Positions 54,689 to 62,249 of a stretch of DNA of 64,000 nucleotides are shown here, piece by piece. The stretch is from HGM10766 sp900757295 (GTDB lineage Bacteria > Bacillota_I > Bacilli_A > RF39 > UBA660). The stretch is from the NCBI GenBank assembly GCA_025992315.1, contig DAJPHG010000001.1, positions 434,001 through 498,000 of the forward strand, written 5' to 3'. Under the pieces are notes generated by a model. It did not search any database, was not told the DNA's origin, and saw only the letters and a list, made by a program, of their open reading frames with translations. Positions within the stretch are counted from its first letter, which is position 1, and every line of letters starts with the position of its first letter. Made by a program: the position numbers and the translations under genes.

Positions 54689-54787
54689 GGTGTTACGTTA
54701 CCTTTTCTATCCTATGGTGGATCTAGTTTATTAGTAAGTATGGTTAGTATAGGAATTATTTTAAATATATCTAGAAATCAAAAATAA
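54689..54787 (+). pseudogene. Stranded 3' end of ftsW (direct repeat copy 2)
   Basis: GVTLPFLSYGGSSLLVSM in the ftsW frame, continuing to IILNISRNQK and TAA at 54785-54787. The first 78 bases duplicate 53092-53169. No start codon or ribosome site. Probably the original end of ftsW, displaced by the element. 54788-54875 is AT-rich spacer with a TTGACA at 54813. Confidence 0.85.
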
Positions 54788-54875
54788 ATTGTCGACTTGC
54801 TTTCTTATTAATTTGACAAAGTTTTTTGAATAAATGTTTAAAATATAAAACATATATTAATTATAGGAGGAATTT

Positions 54876-57008
54876 ATGTTTGATAACTTTAATTTTGAAA
54901 TAGCAAAAATATTTAAAAAAGCAGAAAATGAAATGCAAGAACTAAAACATCCTTATGTTGGAAGTGAACATTTACTTTTAGCAATACTTTCAAATAATGA
55001 TAAGCTGACTAAAATACTTAATAATAATAATTTGAATTATAAAATTTTTAAGAATGAATTAATTAATATTGTTGGAACCGGTAGTAAAAAAAGTGAATTT
55101 TCTTTATATACACCTTTATTAAAAAGGGTTATTGATAATGCTTTAGAAGATGCTAAAGAAGATAATAAGGGCATTGTTACTACTACTCATTTATTTTTAA
55201 GTTTATTAGAAGAAGCTGAAGGTATAGCAATAAGAATAATGATGAGCCTAAATATTAACTTAGATCAGCTATATAAGGAATTGAAAAATTCATCAATTAA
55301 GCATATTAATAAGTTAGTGATTTATGAAATTGGTCAAAATTTAAATAAAAGTGTTAATTTAGATGAAAAAGTTGTAGCTAGAGAAAAAGAGCTTGATTTA
55401 ATAATAGAAACTTTATTAAGAAAAAATAAAAATAATCCTTTACTTGTCGGTAAAGCTGGAACAGGTAAAACTGCTATAATTGAAGAATTGGCGCGACGTA
55501 TTGAAAAAAAGCAAGTTACAGATGAACTGATAAATAAAAAAATTATTATGTTAGAAATGTCTAGTTTAGTTGCTGGGACAAAATATCGCGGTGAATTTGA
55601 AGAAAGATTAAATAAAATAATTGAAGAAGTTGTTAATGAGAAAGATATTATTTTATTTATTGATGAAATTCATACTTTGGTAAATGCTGGAGGTGCTGAG
55701 GGAGCTATTGATGCATCAAATATTTTAAAACCTTATTTAGCAAGAGGTCAAATAAAATGTATTGGTGCAACTACTACTGAAGAATATGAAAAATATATTG
55801 CAAAAGATAAAGCTTTAGAAAGAAGATTTCAAAAAATATTAATATCTGAACCAACTGATGAAGAAACAGAAATAATTTTAAAGGCTATAAAAAAAGAATA
55901 TGAAAAACACCATAATATTAAAATTTCTAATAAAAATATTAAAGATATCATTTATTTTGCTAATAAATATATATATAACAAAAATAATCCTGATAAGTGT
56001 ATAGATGTGCTTGATTCTGTTTGTGCTAAAGTAAAGCTTCATAACTTAAATAATAATGAGTGTAATAACTTAAAGAAAAAATTACAAGAAGTTTTAAATA
56101 AAAAGAAAAATAGTGTTATTAACAATGATTATACTAAAGCTTTAAAGTATAAAACCGAAGAAAATAGAATTTCTAAAGAAATAGATAATTTGAATAATAC
56201 ATATAGTTTACAAATTCAAAAGAAAGATATTTTAGAAGTAATAGAAAATAAAACTAATATACCACTATTAGAAAATAAAACTGAGTTATATAATAATGTT
56301 AAAAAATGTTTGATAAATAATATTATTGGCCAAGATGAAGCTATAAATAAAATATTATTAAATTATAAAAATTATTTAAATAATAAAAGTGTAATTAAAC
56401 CTTTATCTTTATTACTGGTAGGACCTACTGGAGTTGGAAAAACTTTTACGGTTAAGACTTTTGCTAAAGCTTTAAATATTAATTTTATTAGATTAGATAT
56501 GAGTGAGTATAATTTAGATACATCTGTTAATAAACTTATAGGTGTTTCTGCTGGTTATGTTGGTTATAATGATGATTATGTATTTAAACAAGTAAAGCTA
56601 AATCCTTATTCAATAATATTATTAGATGAGATTGAAAAAGCTAATCCTAAGGTTATAAATTTATTTTTGCAAATATTAGATGAAGGATTTATAACCCTTT
56701 CTAATAATGAGAAGGTAATGTTTAATAAATCTATTATTTTTATGACTTCTAATGAAAATATTAGTAGTACAGTAGGTTTTTCTAAAATCACTTTAAATAA
56801 TCCATACTTAAGCAAAGAAATTGTTAATAGAATTGATGATGTTATTACTTATAATAGTATTGATAAAAAAAGTGCAATAAAGTATATTAATAAAAATATA
56901 AAAGATGTTGATGAAGAAGAAATCTTAAATAAAGCTAATTATCAAAGATATGGTTTTAGAGAATTGGATAGAGCAATAAAAAATATTGAAATTAATAAAA
57001 TAATTTAG
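54876..57008 (+). CDS. clpC: ClpC-type AAA+ protease ATPase, compact form
   Basis: A 710-residue ATPase. Clp N-domain (1-~145) with KHPYVGSEHLLLAIL; AAA D1 with Walker A GKAGTGKTA near 193 and Walker B LFIDEIHT; a middle coiled coil (about 390-450); AAA D2 with GPTGVGKT near 515 and ILLDEIEKAN. A VGF tripeptide (in SSTVGFSK, near 633) matches the ClpP-binding loop. It is ~100 residues shorter than usual ClpC: the D2 small domain stops right after YGFRELDRAIKNIE, and the stretch between VGF and EIVNRID is short. ctsR, mcsA and mcsB are not adjacent. Strong TATAGGAGGAAT ribosome site. Confidence 0.92.
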   Translation: MFDNFNFEIAKIFKKAENEMQELKHPYVGSEHLLLAILSNNDKLTKILNNNNLNYKIFKNELINIVGTGSKKSEFSLYTPLLKRVIDNALEDAKEDNKGIVTTTHLFLSLLEEAEGIAIRIMMSLNINLDQLYKELKNSSIKHINKLVIYEIGQNLNKSVNLDEKVVAREKELDLIIETLLRKNKNNPLLVGKAGTGKTAIIEELARRIEKKQVTDELINKKIIMLEMSSLVAGTKYRGEFEERLNKIIEEVVNEKDIILFIDEIHTLVNAGGAEGAIDASNILKPYLARGQIKCIGATTTEEYEKYIAKDKALERRFQKILISEPTDEETEIILKAIKKEYEKHHNIKISNKNIKDIIYFANKYIYNKNNPDKCIDVLDSVCAKVKLHNLNNNECNNLKKKLQEVLNKKKNSVINNDYTKALKYKTEENRISKEIDNLNNTYSLQIQKKDILEVIENKTNIPLLENKTELYNNVKKCLINNIIGQDEAINKILLNYKNYLNNKSVIKPLSLLLVGPTGVGKTFTVKTFAKALNINFIRLDMSEYNLDTSVNKLIGVSAGYVGYNDDYVFKQVKLNPYSIILLDEIEKANPKVINLFLQILDEGFITLSNNEKVMFNKSIIFMTSNENISSTVGFSKITLNNPYLSKEIVNRIDDVITYNSIDKKSAIKYINKNIKDVDEEEILNKANYQRYGFRELDRAIKNIEINKII

Positions 57009-57019
57009 TCTGTTTACTC

Positions 57020-57048
57020 TTGAAAAAAACATTGCCTTGTGCTATATT
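57020..57048 (+). promoter_or_regulatory. Predicted promoter of secE-nusG
   Basis: TTGAAA (57020-57025), 17-base spacer, TATATT (57043-57048). An AACAC/GTGTT hairpin with a T run (57055-57078) follows, possibly an attenuator in the leader. Confidence 0.6.
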
Positions 57049-57099
57049 ATTGCTAACACGAGATAGTGTTTTTATTTTGATAAAAAATGAGGGAGTTTC

Positions 57100-57306
57100 A
57101 TGAAGAAAAACAAAGAAAAAAAAGTAAAAAAAAGTAATAAAGAAGGTTTTATTTCTAGTATAAAAGCAGAGATGAAAAAGGTTAAATGGCCTTCATTTAA
57201 AGAAATGCTTAAATATACTATTGCAACTATAGCTTTAGTAGTAGTTGTAGCTTTATTATTTGAATTATTAAATGTAATTATATCATTAGTAAAGGGGGTA
57301 ATTTAA
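57100..57306 (+). CDS. secE: Preprotein translocase subunit SecE
   Basis: A 68-residue single-span protein: basic N-terminus, the conserved amphipathic IKAEMKKVKWPSFKEMLKY at about 23-41, then one helix (44-65). It clamps SecY in the Sec translocon. The start follows GAGGGAGTTT. It lies one base before nusG, the universal order. rpmG, often upstream of secE, is not seen here. Confidence 0.95.
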   Translation: MKKNKEKKVKKSNKEGFISSIKAEMKKVKWPSFKEMLKYTIATIALVVVVALLFELLNVIISLVKGVI

Positions 57307-57307
57307 T

Positions 57308-57841
57308 ATGGAAAAATTATGGTATGTTGTTAATACTTATAGTGGACATGAAAGTAAAGTTAAAGAGAAATTAGAAATGCGTACTGAATCTATGGGAATG
57401 CAAGATTATATCTATAGAGTTATAGTACCAGAAACTACTGAAGTAGAAGTTAAAGATGGTGTTCAAAAAGAAAAAAAGAAAAAGATGTTTCCTGGATATA
57501 TTTTAGTAGAAATGGTTATGAGCGATGAAGCATGGTATATTGTTCGTAATACTCCAGGTGTAACTGGTTTTATTGGATCTTCTGGTAAGGGAGCTAAGCC
57601 AACTCCTCTTCTTCCTCAAGAAATAGATAGAGTTTTAGCAAATATGGGAATGAGCCGTATTGATGCTGAATCTGAAATGAAAAAAGGCGATAAAGTTAGT
57701 ATTATTGATGGACCATTTAAAGGAATGGAAGGCGTTATTGATAGTGTTGACTTAGAAAATAAACGTTTAAATGTCTTAATCGATTTATTTGGTCAAGAAA
57801 CACCTGTTGAAGTAGAATTGTTTCAAGTTAGCAAATTGTAA
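57308..57841 (+). CDS. nusG: Transcription termination/antitermination factor NusG
   Basis: A 177-residue protein. NGN domain (1-~115) with LWYVVNTYSGHESKVKEKL and FPGYILVEM, and a C-terminal KOW domain (about 125-177) with GDKVSIIDGPFKGMEGVI. It binds RNA polymerase and couples or pauses transcription. Co-transcribed with secE. Confidence 0.97.
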   Translation: MEKLWYVVNTYSGHESKVKEKLEMRTESMGMQDYIYRVIVPETTEVEVKDGVQKEKKKKMFPGYILVEMVMSDEAWYIVRNTPGVTGFIGSSGKGAKPTPLLPQEIDRVLANMGMSRIDAESEMKKGDKVSIIDGPFKGMEGVIDSVDLENKRLNVLIDLFGQETPVEVELFQVSKL

Positions 57842-57861
57842 TTTTATAGGAGATAATATTA

Positions 57862-58407
57862 ATGGATAAAAATATTAATAAAAAGTTAATATATATAATT
57901 TGTGGGGTATTAATTATTGCGGGTATTGGCGTAGCATATGCTTTATGGACTAGCAATTTTACTCAAACTGGAACTAATACAGCTACTTATGATTGCTTTA
58001 AAGTTAATTTTAGCGGAAGAGGAACAATGTCTCTTAGCAATACGGCTCCTATGTCAGATGCTGAAGGTTTGATTACTGATCCTTTCACATTAACTATAAG
58101 CAATACATGTAAAACAAAAGTTACGTATAATGTAATGTACAATGTTTTGAAAACATCAACATTAGCGTCTAATTTAGTTAGAGTTTCTGTTGGTAGTAGT
58201 GTGAAAACTTTGACTGGTTATTCAACTGTGAACACTACTTCTTCTAATTTCTCTAGTTCCTATAAAATTGCTAGTGGCGTTTTAGGAGCTAATACGAGTA
58301 CAACTTTATATGTAAGAAATTGGGTAATTGAAAGTGCAACCTCTTCAAATGCTGCAAATAAAAGTTTTAGTAGTATAGTAACTGCTGAAGCGGTGGCTAC
58401 TAGATAA
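57862..58407 (+). CDS. Secreted or membrane-anchored surface protein inserted between nusG and rplK
   Basis: A 181-residue protein with a basic start and helix 9-28 ending GVAYALWTS, which could be a signal peptide or anchor, then a Ser/Thr/Asn-rich beta domain. Two Cys (in TYDCFKV and SNTCKTK, about 44 and 85) may form a disulfide. ALWTSNFTQTGTNTAT after the helix recalls TasA/camelysin-like or SipW-associated surface proteins, but the match is only in style. It breaks the normally tight nusG-rplK order, has its own AGGAGATAAT ribosome site and is followed by a strong terminator, so it ends the secE-nusG transcript. Confidence 0.75.
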   Translation: MDKNINKKLIYIICGVLIIAGIGVAYALWTSNFTQTGTNTATYDCFKVNFSGRGTMSLSNTAPMSDAEGLITDPFTLTISNTCKTKVTYNVMYNVLKTSTLASNLVRVSVGSSVKTLTGYSTVNTTSSNFSSSYKIASGVLGANTSTTLYVRNWVIESATSSNAANKSFSSIVTAEAVATR

Positions 58408-58430
58408 GGAATCTTTAGGATTCCTTTTTT
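58406..58430 (+). terminator. Rho-independent terminator before the rplK leader
   Basis: AAGGAATC (58406-58413) pairs with GATTCCTT (58419-58426), followed by T. It overlaps the stop codon. Confidence 0.85.
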
Positions 58431-58559
58431 TATAAATTGAATATTTCAGTTATAAAATATTTAACGCGTTGTTGATAAGAATAAAATGTAATGAAAGTAA
58501 TAAAATTTCAATATATTATTAAGTGGGGTATTAGTCCTGCTTTTTTATTGAATTTTTGC

Positions 58560-58588
58560 TTGAATATTAGAAGTAAGTGTGCTAATAT
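58560..58588 (+). promoter_or_regulatory. Predicted promoter of rplK-rplA
   Basis: TTGAAT (58560-58565), 17-base spacer, extended TGC and TAATAT (58583-58588). It would give a ~95-base leader. Between 58431 and 58559 I see only AT-rich DNA. Confidence 0.65.
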
Positions 58589-58594
58589 CAATAG

Positions 58595-58690
58595 TGCAGT
58601 TATATATTTTTATATAAGTGTTAAGTGGGAGGGAAATGCGGATTTGCCCTATACCACTTTCCTCGAAAATATTACAAGGAGGTGTTTTTC
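58595..58690 (+). promoter_or_regulatory. Candidate r-protein leader of rplK-rplA
   Basis: AAGTGG (58623-58628) pairs with CCACTT (58654-58659), with an inner GGG/CCC stem (58631-58633 with 58647-58649) and an asymmetric interior loop, the sort of element bound by L1. A CCTC at 58661-58664 can pair with the GAGG of the rplK ribosome site (58679-58682), which would hide it. Assignment as an L1-regulated leader is inference. Confidence 0.45.
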
Positions 58691-59272
58691 GTGGCAAAAG
58701 AAGTCGTAAAGAAAATTAAGTTACAAATTCCTGCTGGAAAAGCAACACCAGCTCCACCAGTTGGAACAGTGTTAGGCCCTGCTGGAATTAATTTACAAGA
58801 ATTCTGTACTAAATTTAATGATGCTACTAAAGATAAAATGGGAGATATAGTTCCTGTTGAAATTTCATTATATGAAGACAGATCATTCGATTTTGTTCTA
58901 AAGACTCCACCAGCTGGATTCTTAATTAAGAAAGCTGCAAATATTCAAAAAGGTAGTCAAAAAGGTGCTAACCATGTTGTTGCAACTATTTCTCAAGAAG
59001 ATTTAAGAAAGATTGCAGAAACTAAGTTACCTGATTTAAATGCATATGATGTAGAAGCTGCTATGAGAATTGTAGAAGGTACTGCTAGAAATATGGGTGT
59101 TGCTGTTGAGGGATTAAATGATTCTGAATTAGCTAACCAAGAAGCAGAAGCAAATTTACATGAAGCAGAAATGGCTAAACGTGATGCAGAATTAGAACAA
59201 ATGGAAGAAGAAGCTTCTGGTGAATTAAAAGAAGTTGAAGTAATTAACGAAAAAGATAAAACTGAAGAATAA
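58691..59272 (+). CDS. rplK: 50S ribosomal protein L11 with acidic C-terminal extension
   Basis: 193 residues from the GTG at 58691, 6 bases after AAGGAGGTG; a longer frame from 58625 includes the leader and is rejected. Residues 1-141 are a complete L11: KLQIPAGKATPAPPVGTVLG, the GINLQEFCTKFND stretch, and the RNA-binding C-domain ending RIVEGTARNMGV. A further 52 residues follow, LNDSELANQEAEANL and on, helical and rich in Glu, ending EKDKTEE. Standard L11 ends near 141. The extension would project near the GTPase centre stalk. Confidence 0.96.
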   Translation: MAKEVVKKIKLQIPAGKATPAPPVGTVLGPAGINLQEFCTKFNDATKDKMGDIVPVEISLYEDRSFDFVLKTPPAGFLIKKAANIQKGSQKGANHVVATISQEDLRKIAETKLPDLNAYDVEAAMRIVEGTARNMGVAVEGLNDSELANQEAEANLHEAEMAKRDAELEQMEEEASGELKEVEVINEKDKTEE

Positions 59273-59314
59273 TAATTAAAATCCGCTAATAAACCACAGT
59301 TAGGAGGGAAATTG

Positions 59315-60013
59315 ATGAGAAAGTACGGTAAGAAATATGTGGAAGCTTCAAAAAACATTGATAAATCAAAATTTTACGATGTTAAAGAAGCGATAAAACT
59401 TGCTAAAGAATCTAGTGTTACAAGTTTTGATAGTTCTATTGAAGTAGCTATTAAATTAAATGTTGATCCTAAAAAAGCTGATCAACAATTAAGAGGTTCT
59501 TTAGTATTACCAAATGGTACTGGTAAAACTAGAAAAGTTTTAGTTATTGCTAAAGGAGATGCTGCTCAAGCTGCAAAAGATGCAGGTGCAGATTATGTTG
59601 GCGATGCTGATATGATTGAAAAAATTGAAAAAGAAAATTGGTTCGATTTTGATGTTATCGTTGCTACTCCTGAAATGATGCCTATTTTAGGTAAACTAGG
59701 ACGTGTTTTAGGACCTAAAGGTTTAATGCCAAATCCTAAAACTGGTACTGTAACTATGAACACAGCAAAAGCTGTAGAAGATATTAAAAAAGGTATGGTT
59801 CAATATAAAACTGATTCATACGGAAATATCCATAGTATTATTGGTAAAGTATCTTTTGATGAAACTAAATTATTAGAAAATATTAATTATATTTATAAAA
59901 CTATAGTTAAATCAAAGCCACAAGCTGTAAAAGGAACTTTTGTTGAAAATGTTAGTATTTCTACAACAATGGGGCCTGGAATTAAAATTGATAAGAATTC
60001 TTTTGACATTTAA
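59315..60013 (+). CDS. rplA: 50S ribosomal protein L1
   Basis: 232 residues from the ATG at 59315, after TAGGAGGGAA; a TTG directly before it is unlikely. Signatures: KKYVEASKNIDKSKFYDVKEA, ATPEMMPILGKLGRVLGPKGL near 125 and the PNPKTGTV loop. It binds 23S rRNA at the L1 stalk and in many bacteria represses its own operon through a leader stem. Follows rplK by 42 bases. Confidence 0.97.
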   Translation: MRKYGKKYVEASKNIDKSKFYDVKEAIKLAKESSVTSFDSSIEVAIKLNVDPKKADQQLRGSLVLPNGTGKTRKVLVIAKGDAAQAAKDAGADYVGDADMIEKIEKENWFDFDVIVATPEMMPILGKLGRVLGPKGLMPNPKTGTVTMNTAKAVEDIKKGMVQYKTDSYGNIHSIIGKVSFDETKLLENINYIYKTIVKSKPQAVKGTFVENVSISTTMGPGIKIDKNSFDI

Positions 60014-60045
60014 GAACTTATCAAATATAATAAAATTGTTAAAAA

Positions 60046-60155
60046 ACGAATTACCATTGACAGTAGGGGCGAAAGCTTAATAATCCTACCGAGGGAAACT
60101 TAATTTAAACATATTGTTTTTTGTAAGCTTTCCCTTTGTCGTGGGAAAGTTTTTA
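60046..60155 (+). ncRNA. Ribosomal protein L10 leader with attenuator
   Basis: The stretch TTGACAGTAGGGGCGAAAGC at 60056-60075, followed by TTAATAATCCTACCGAGGG, has the kink-turn-like AGTAGGGGCGAAAGC ... CCTACCGAGG core of the L10 leader bound by L10-L7/L12. Downstream, CTTTCCC (60128-60134) pairs with GGGAAAG (60143-60149), followed by TTTTT: a terminator. An upstream GGGAAACTT (60092-60100) can pair instead with the AAGCTTTCCC arm, an antiterminator. So r-protein dosage is probably set by attenuation. Confidence 0.85.
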
Positions 60156-60177
60156 AAATATTATAAGGAGGAAAAAG

Positions 60178-60672
60178 ATGGCAAGCACAGAAAACCTTAA
60201 GGCTAAAAATGAAATTGTTAACGAAATTACTGAAAGCATTAAAAATAGTGAAGCTGTAATTTTATTTACTTATCAAGGTTTAACAGTTTCTGATTTAAGC
60301 GAATTAAGACGTGAACTAAGAAATTCTCAAAGTGAATTAAAAGTTTATAAAAACACTTTAACTAAAAGAGCTTTAGATAGCTTAAATATTAACTTAGATG
60401 AATTCTTAGAAGGACCAAATGCTATAATTTTTGGTAAAGACTTGTTAGAACCAATCAAAGCAATTTCTAAATTTGCAAAAGCACACAGCAATGTAGAAAT
60501 TAGAGTTGGTATTATCAGTGGAGCTGTTGCTGATGTTAATGTTATTAACGAATATGCAGCTATCCCATCTATGGAAGGCTTGCTTACAATGCTAGCTGGA
60601 GGTATGATTGAGCATGTTAGAAATTTATCTATTGGCTTAAATCTATACGCTGAACAATTAGAAGAAAAATAA
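60178..60672 (+). CDS. rplJ: 50S ribosomal protein L10
   Basis: A 164-residue L10. LKAKNEIVNEITESI, FTYQGLTVSDLSELRRELR and KVYKNTLTKRAL match the RNA-binding domain; the C-terminal helix ends LNLYAEQLEEK and carries the L7/L12 dimers. Strong ATAAGGAGGAAAAAG ribosome site, directly after the L10 leader that controls it. Followed by rplL 15 bases on. Confidence 0.97.
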   Translation: MASTENLKAKNEIVNEITESIKNSEAVILFTYQGLTVSDLSELRRELRNSQSELKVYKNTLTKRALDSLNINLDEFLEGPNAIIFGKDLLEPIKAISKFAKAHSNVEIRVGIISGAVADVNVINEYAAIPSMEGLLTMLAGGMIEHVRNLSIGLNLYAEQLEEK

Positions 60673-60687
60673 GAAAGGAAGATAAAA

Positions 60688-61053
60688 ATGGCAAAAATAA
60701 GTAAAGAAGATTTCATTAATTCATTAAAAGAAATGACTATTCTTGAAGTAAAAGAATTAGTTGACGCTATGAAAGAAGAATTTGGAGTAGATCCATCTGC
60801 TGTAGCAGTAGCTGCTGCACCTGCTGCAGAAGCTGCAGAAGAAAATACTGCTAAAACTGTAGTTTTAAAAGATGCTGGAGCAGCTAAAATTGCTGTTATC
60901 AAAGTTATTCGTGAAATTACTGGTTTAGGATTAGTTGAAGCTAAAGGATTAGCTGACAAAGGTGGAAACATCAAAGAAAACGTTAGTGCTGATGAAGCAA
61001 ATGAAATCAAAGCAAAATTAGAAGAAGCTGGAGCTACTGTAGAATTAGCTTAA
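60688..61053 (+). CDS. rplL: 50S ribosomal protein L7/L12
   Basis: A 121-residue stalk protein: N-terminal dimerisation helices (LKEMTILEVKELVDAMKEEF), an Ala-rich hinge (about 37-52), and a globular C-domain with KIAVIKVIREITGLGLVEAK that recruits translation factors. In most Bacilli rpoB follows; here a terminator and two small membrane genes do. Confidence 0.97.
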   Translation: MAKISKEDFINSLKEMTILEVKELVDAMKEEFGVDPSAVAVAAAPAAEAAEENTAKTVVLKDAGAAKIAVIKVIREITGLGLVEAKGLADKGGNIKENVSADEANEIKAKLEEAGATVELA

Positions 61054-61060
61054 TGCTTAG

Positions 61061-61088
61061 AAGCAAAGGTTCAATCCTTTGCTTTTTT
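61061..61088 (+). terminator. Rho-independent terminator of rplJ-rplL
   Basis: AAGCAAAGG (61061-61069) pairs with CCTTTGCTT (61076-61084), TTCAAT loop, then TTTT. Confidence 0.9.
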
Positions 61089-61149
61089 AATGTTTTACTT
61101 TTAAATTTTTAGAAAATACAATATAATAATTTTATATGGAGGTATTTTT

Positions 61150-61314
61150 ATGAAAAAAAATCAAAATGGTTGGGGATTAACTATGATGATAGTTTTTATG
61201 TCTATTTTACTTGGATTCTTATTGTTTGTGACAATATTAATATATAATTTATATCATAATGATCAGCCTTTAAATGATTTTACAAAAGAAGAATACGTTC
61301 ATGAAAAAGAGTGA
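61150..61314 (+). CDS. Small membrane protein (54 aa)
   Basis: A short gene with a strong TATGGAGGTATTT ribosome site and a TATAAT at 61122-61127. The protein starts MKKNQNGWGLTMM, has one helix (about 9-32, IVFMSILLGFLLFVTI) and an acidic tail ending EKE. No family recognised. It runs 15 bases ahead of another single-span protein with which it may form a unit. Confidence 0.65.
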   Translation: MKKNQNGWGLTMMIVFMSILLGFLLFVTILIYNLYHNDQPLNDFTKEEYVHEKE

Positions 61315-61329
61315 GAATAGGGTGTTATT

Positions 61330-61686
61330 GTGAAAGAAATGAAGAGACTAACTGTTATTTGGGGAATCATTTTGGTACTAATTGTGGCATTATTAACTAC
61401 CTTAGGTATTATTTTTAATAAAAAGAATAAAGTATATACTGATATGGAAAATAATTTAGTAAATGCAACAAAAAAATATGTAGAAAAGAGCTTTGCTTAT
61501 CCTAAGGATGGTAAAGAGTTAAGAGTGTCTTTTGAAGAATTGAAAGACAGTGGACTAATTAAAGATTTAAAAGTAAACAATGATAAATGTGACGGTTATG
61601 TGATTGTGAAGAAAAATCAATTAGTTTATGAATACAAAGGTTTTGTAAAATGTAAAGAATATAAAACCAAAAATTATAGTGAATAA
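61330..61686 (+). CDS. Single-span extracytoplasmic protein, pseudopilin-like
   Basis: 118 residues from a GTG at 61330, 5 bases after AGGGTG. One helix (about 8-28), then an outer domain: a long amphipathic helix (TDMENNLVNATKKYVEKSF), a YPKDGKELRVSFEELKDSG turn, and NDKCDGYVIVKK with a second Cys in FVKCKEY, probably a disulfide. This layout (helix, charged helix, small beta domain with a Cys pair) resembles pilin-like proteins, but there is no prepilin peptidase motif. It fills the place where rpoB-rpoC normally lie. Confidence 0.65.
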   Translation: MKEMKRLTVIWGIILVLIVALLTTLGIIFNKKNKVYTDMENNLVNATKKYVEKSFAYPKDGKELRVSFEELKDSGLIKDLKVNNDKCDGYVIVKKNQLVYEYKGFVKCKEYKTKNYSE

Positions 61687-61689
61687 TTC

Positions 61690-61719
61690 TTGACTTTTCA
61701 TTGTAATAAATGTTATATT
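61690..61719 (+). promoter_or_regulatory. Strong promoter of the str operon
   Basis: TTGACT (61690-61695), 18-base spacer and extended -10 TGTTATATT ending at 61719. Confidence 0.75.
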
Positions 61720-61738
61720 ATTTATGATTTTTAATTGT

Positions 61739-61758
61739 GGTTCTACCTAGGTAGAACC
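61739..61758 (+). promoter_or_regulatory. Palindromic hairpin in the rpsL leader
   Basis: GGTTCTAC (61739-61746), CTAG, GTAGAACC (61751-61758), a perfect 20-base palindrome in the str mRNA leader. A second stem, ATACAC with GTGTAT, lies just before the ribosome site (about 61778-61797). No T run follows, so it is not a terminator; a regulatory or protective role is inferred. Confidence 0.55.
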
Positions 61759-61813
61759 GTATTTAAAACAATATATGATACACCAGGATGTGTGTATATG
61801 AGAGGAGGATATT

Positions 61814-62224
61814 ATGCCAACTATTAATCAACTTGTAAAAAAAGGAAGAAAAAATAAACCTTCTAAGAGTAAAAGCCCAGCATTAAATGTAGGATTTAAC
61901 AGCATGACTAGAAAAGAAACTGATAAAAACAGTCCTCAAAAACGTGGTGTTTGTACTCGTGTTGGAACACGTACTCCTAAGAAACCAAACTCAGCATTAA
62001 GAAAATATGCTCGTGTAAGACTTTCTAATGGACGTGAAGTAGATACTTATATTCCAGGTGAAGGACATAATCTTCAAGAACATAGTGTTGTATTAGTTCG
62101 TGGAGGACGTGTTAAGGACTTAATCGGTGTTCGTTATCACATTGTTCGTGGAGCTTTAGATACTCAAGGTGTTCAAAATAGAAAACAAGGTCGTAGTAAA
62201 TACGGAGCAAAAAGACCTAAATAA
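61814..62224 (+). CDS. rpsL: 30S ribosomal protein S12
   Basis: A 136-residue S12: INQLVKKGRK at the start, then KRGVCTRVGTRTPKKPNSAL and RVKDLIGVRYHIVRGALD. Both Lys positions linked to streptomycin resistance carry the sensitive-type Lys (in TPKKPNS and the SKYGAKRPK end follows). First gene of the str operon, with a strong AGAGGAGGAT ribosome site. Confidence 0.98.
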   Translation: MPTINQLVKKGRKNKPSKSKSPALNVGFNSMTRKETDKNSPQKRGVCTRVGTRTPKKPNSALRKYARVRLSNGREVDTYIPGEGHNLQEHSVVLVRGGRVKDLIGVRYHIVRGALDTQGVQNRKQGRSKYGAKRPK

Positions 62225-62249
62225 AAAATAAGGAAGGAGAAAACACATT

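Noticed and set aside
58491..58709. 72-codon open frame across the rplK leader
   Set aside because: It overlaps the promoter, leader hairpin and rplK start, has no ribosome site, and reads as unstructured residue mix.
60345..61010. 221-codon minus-strand frame over rplJ-rplL
   Set aside because: Antisense shadow of two ribosomal protein genes, produced by their codon bias.
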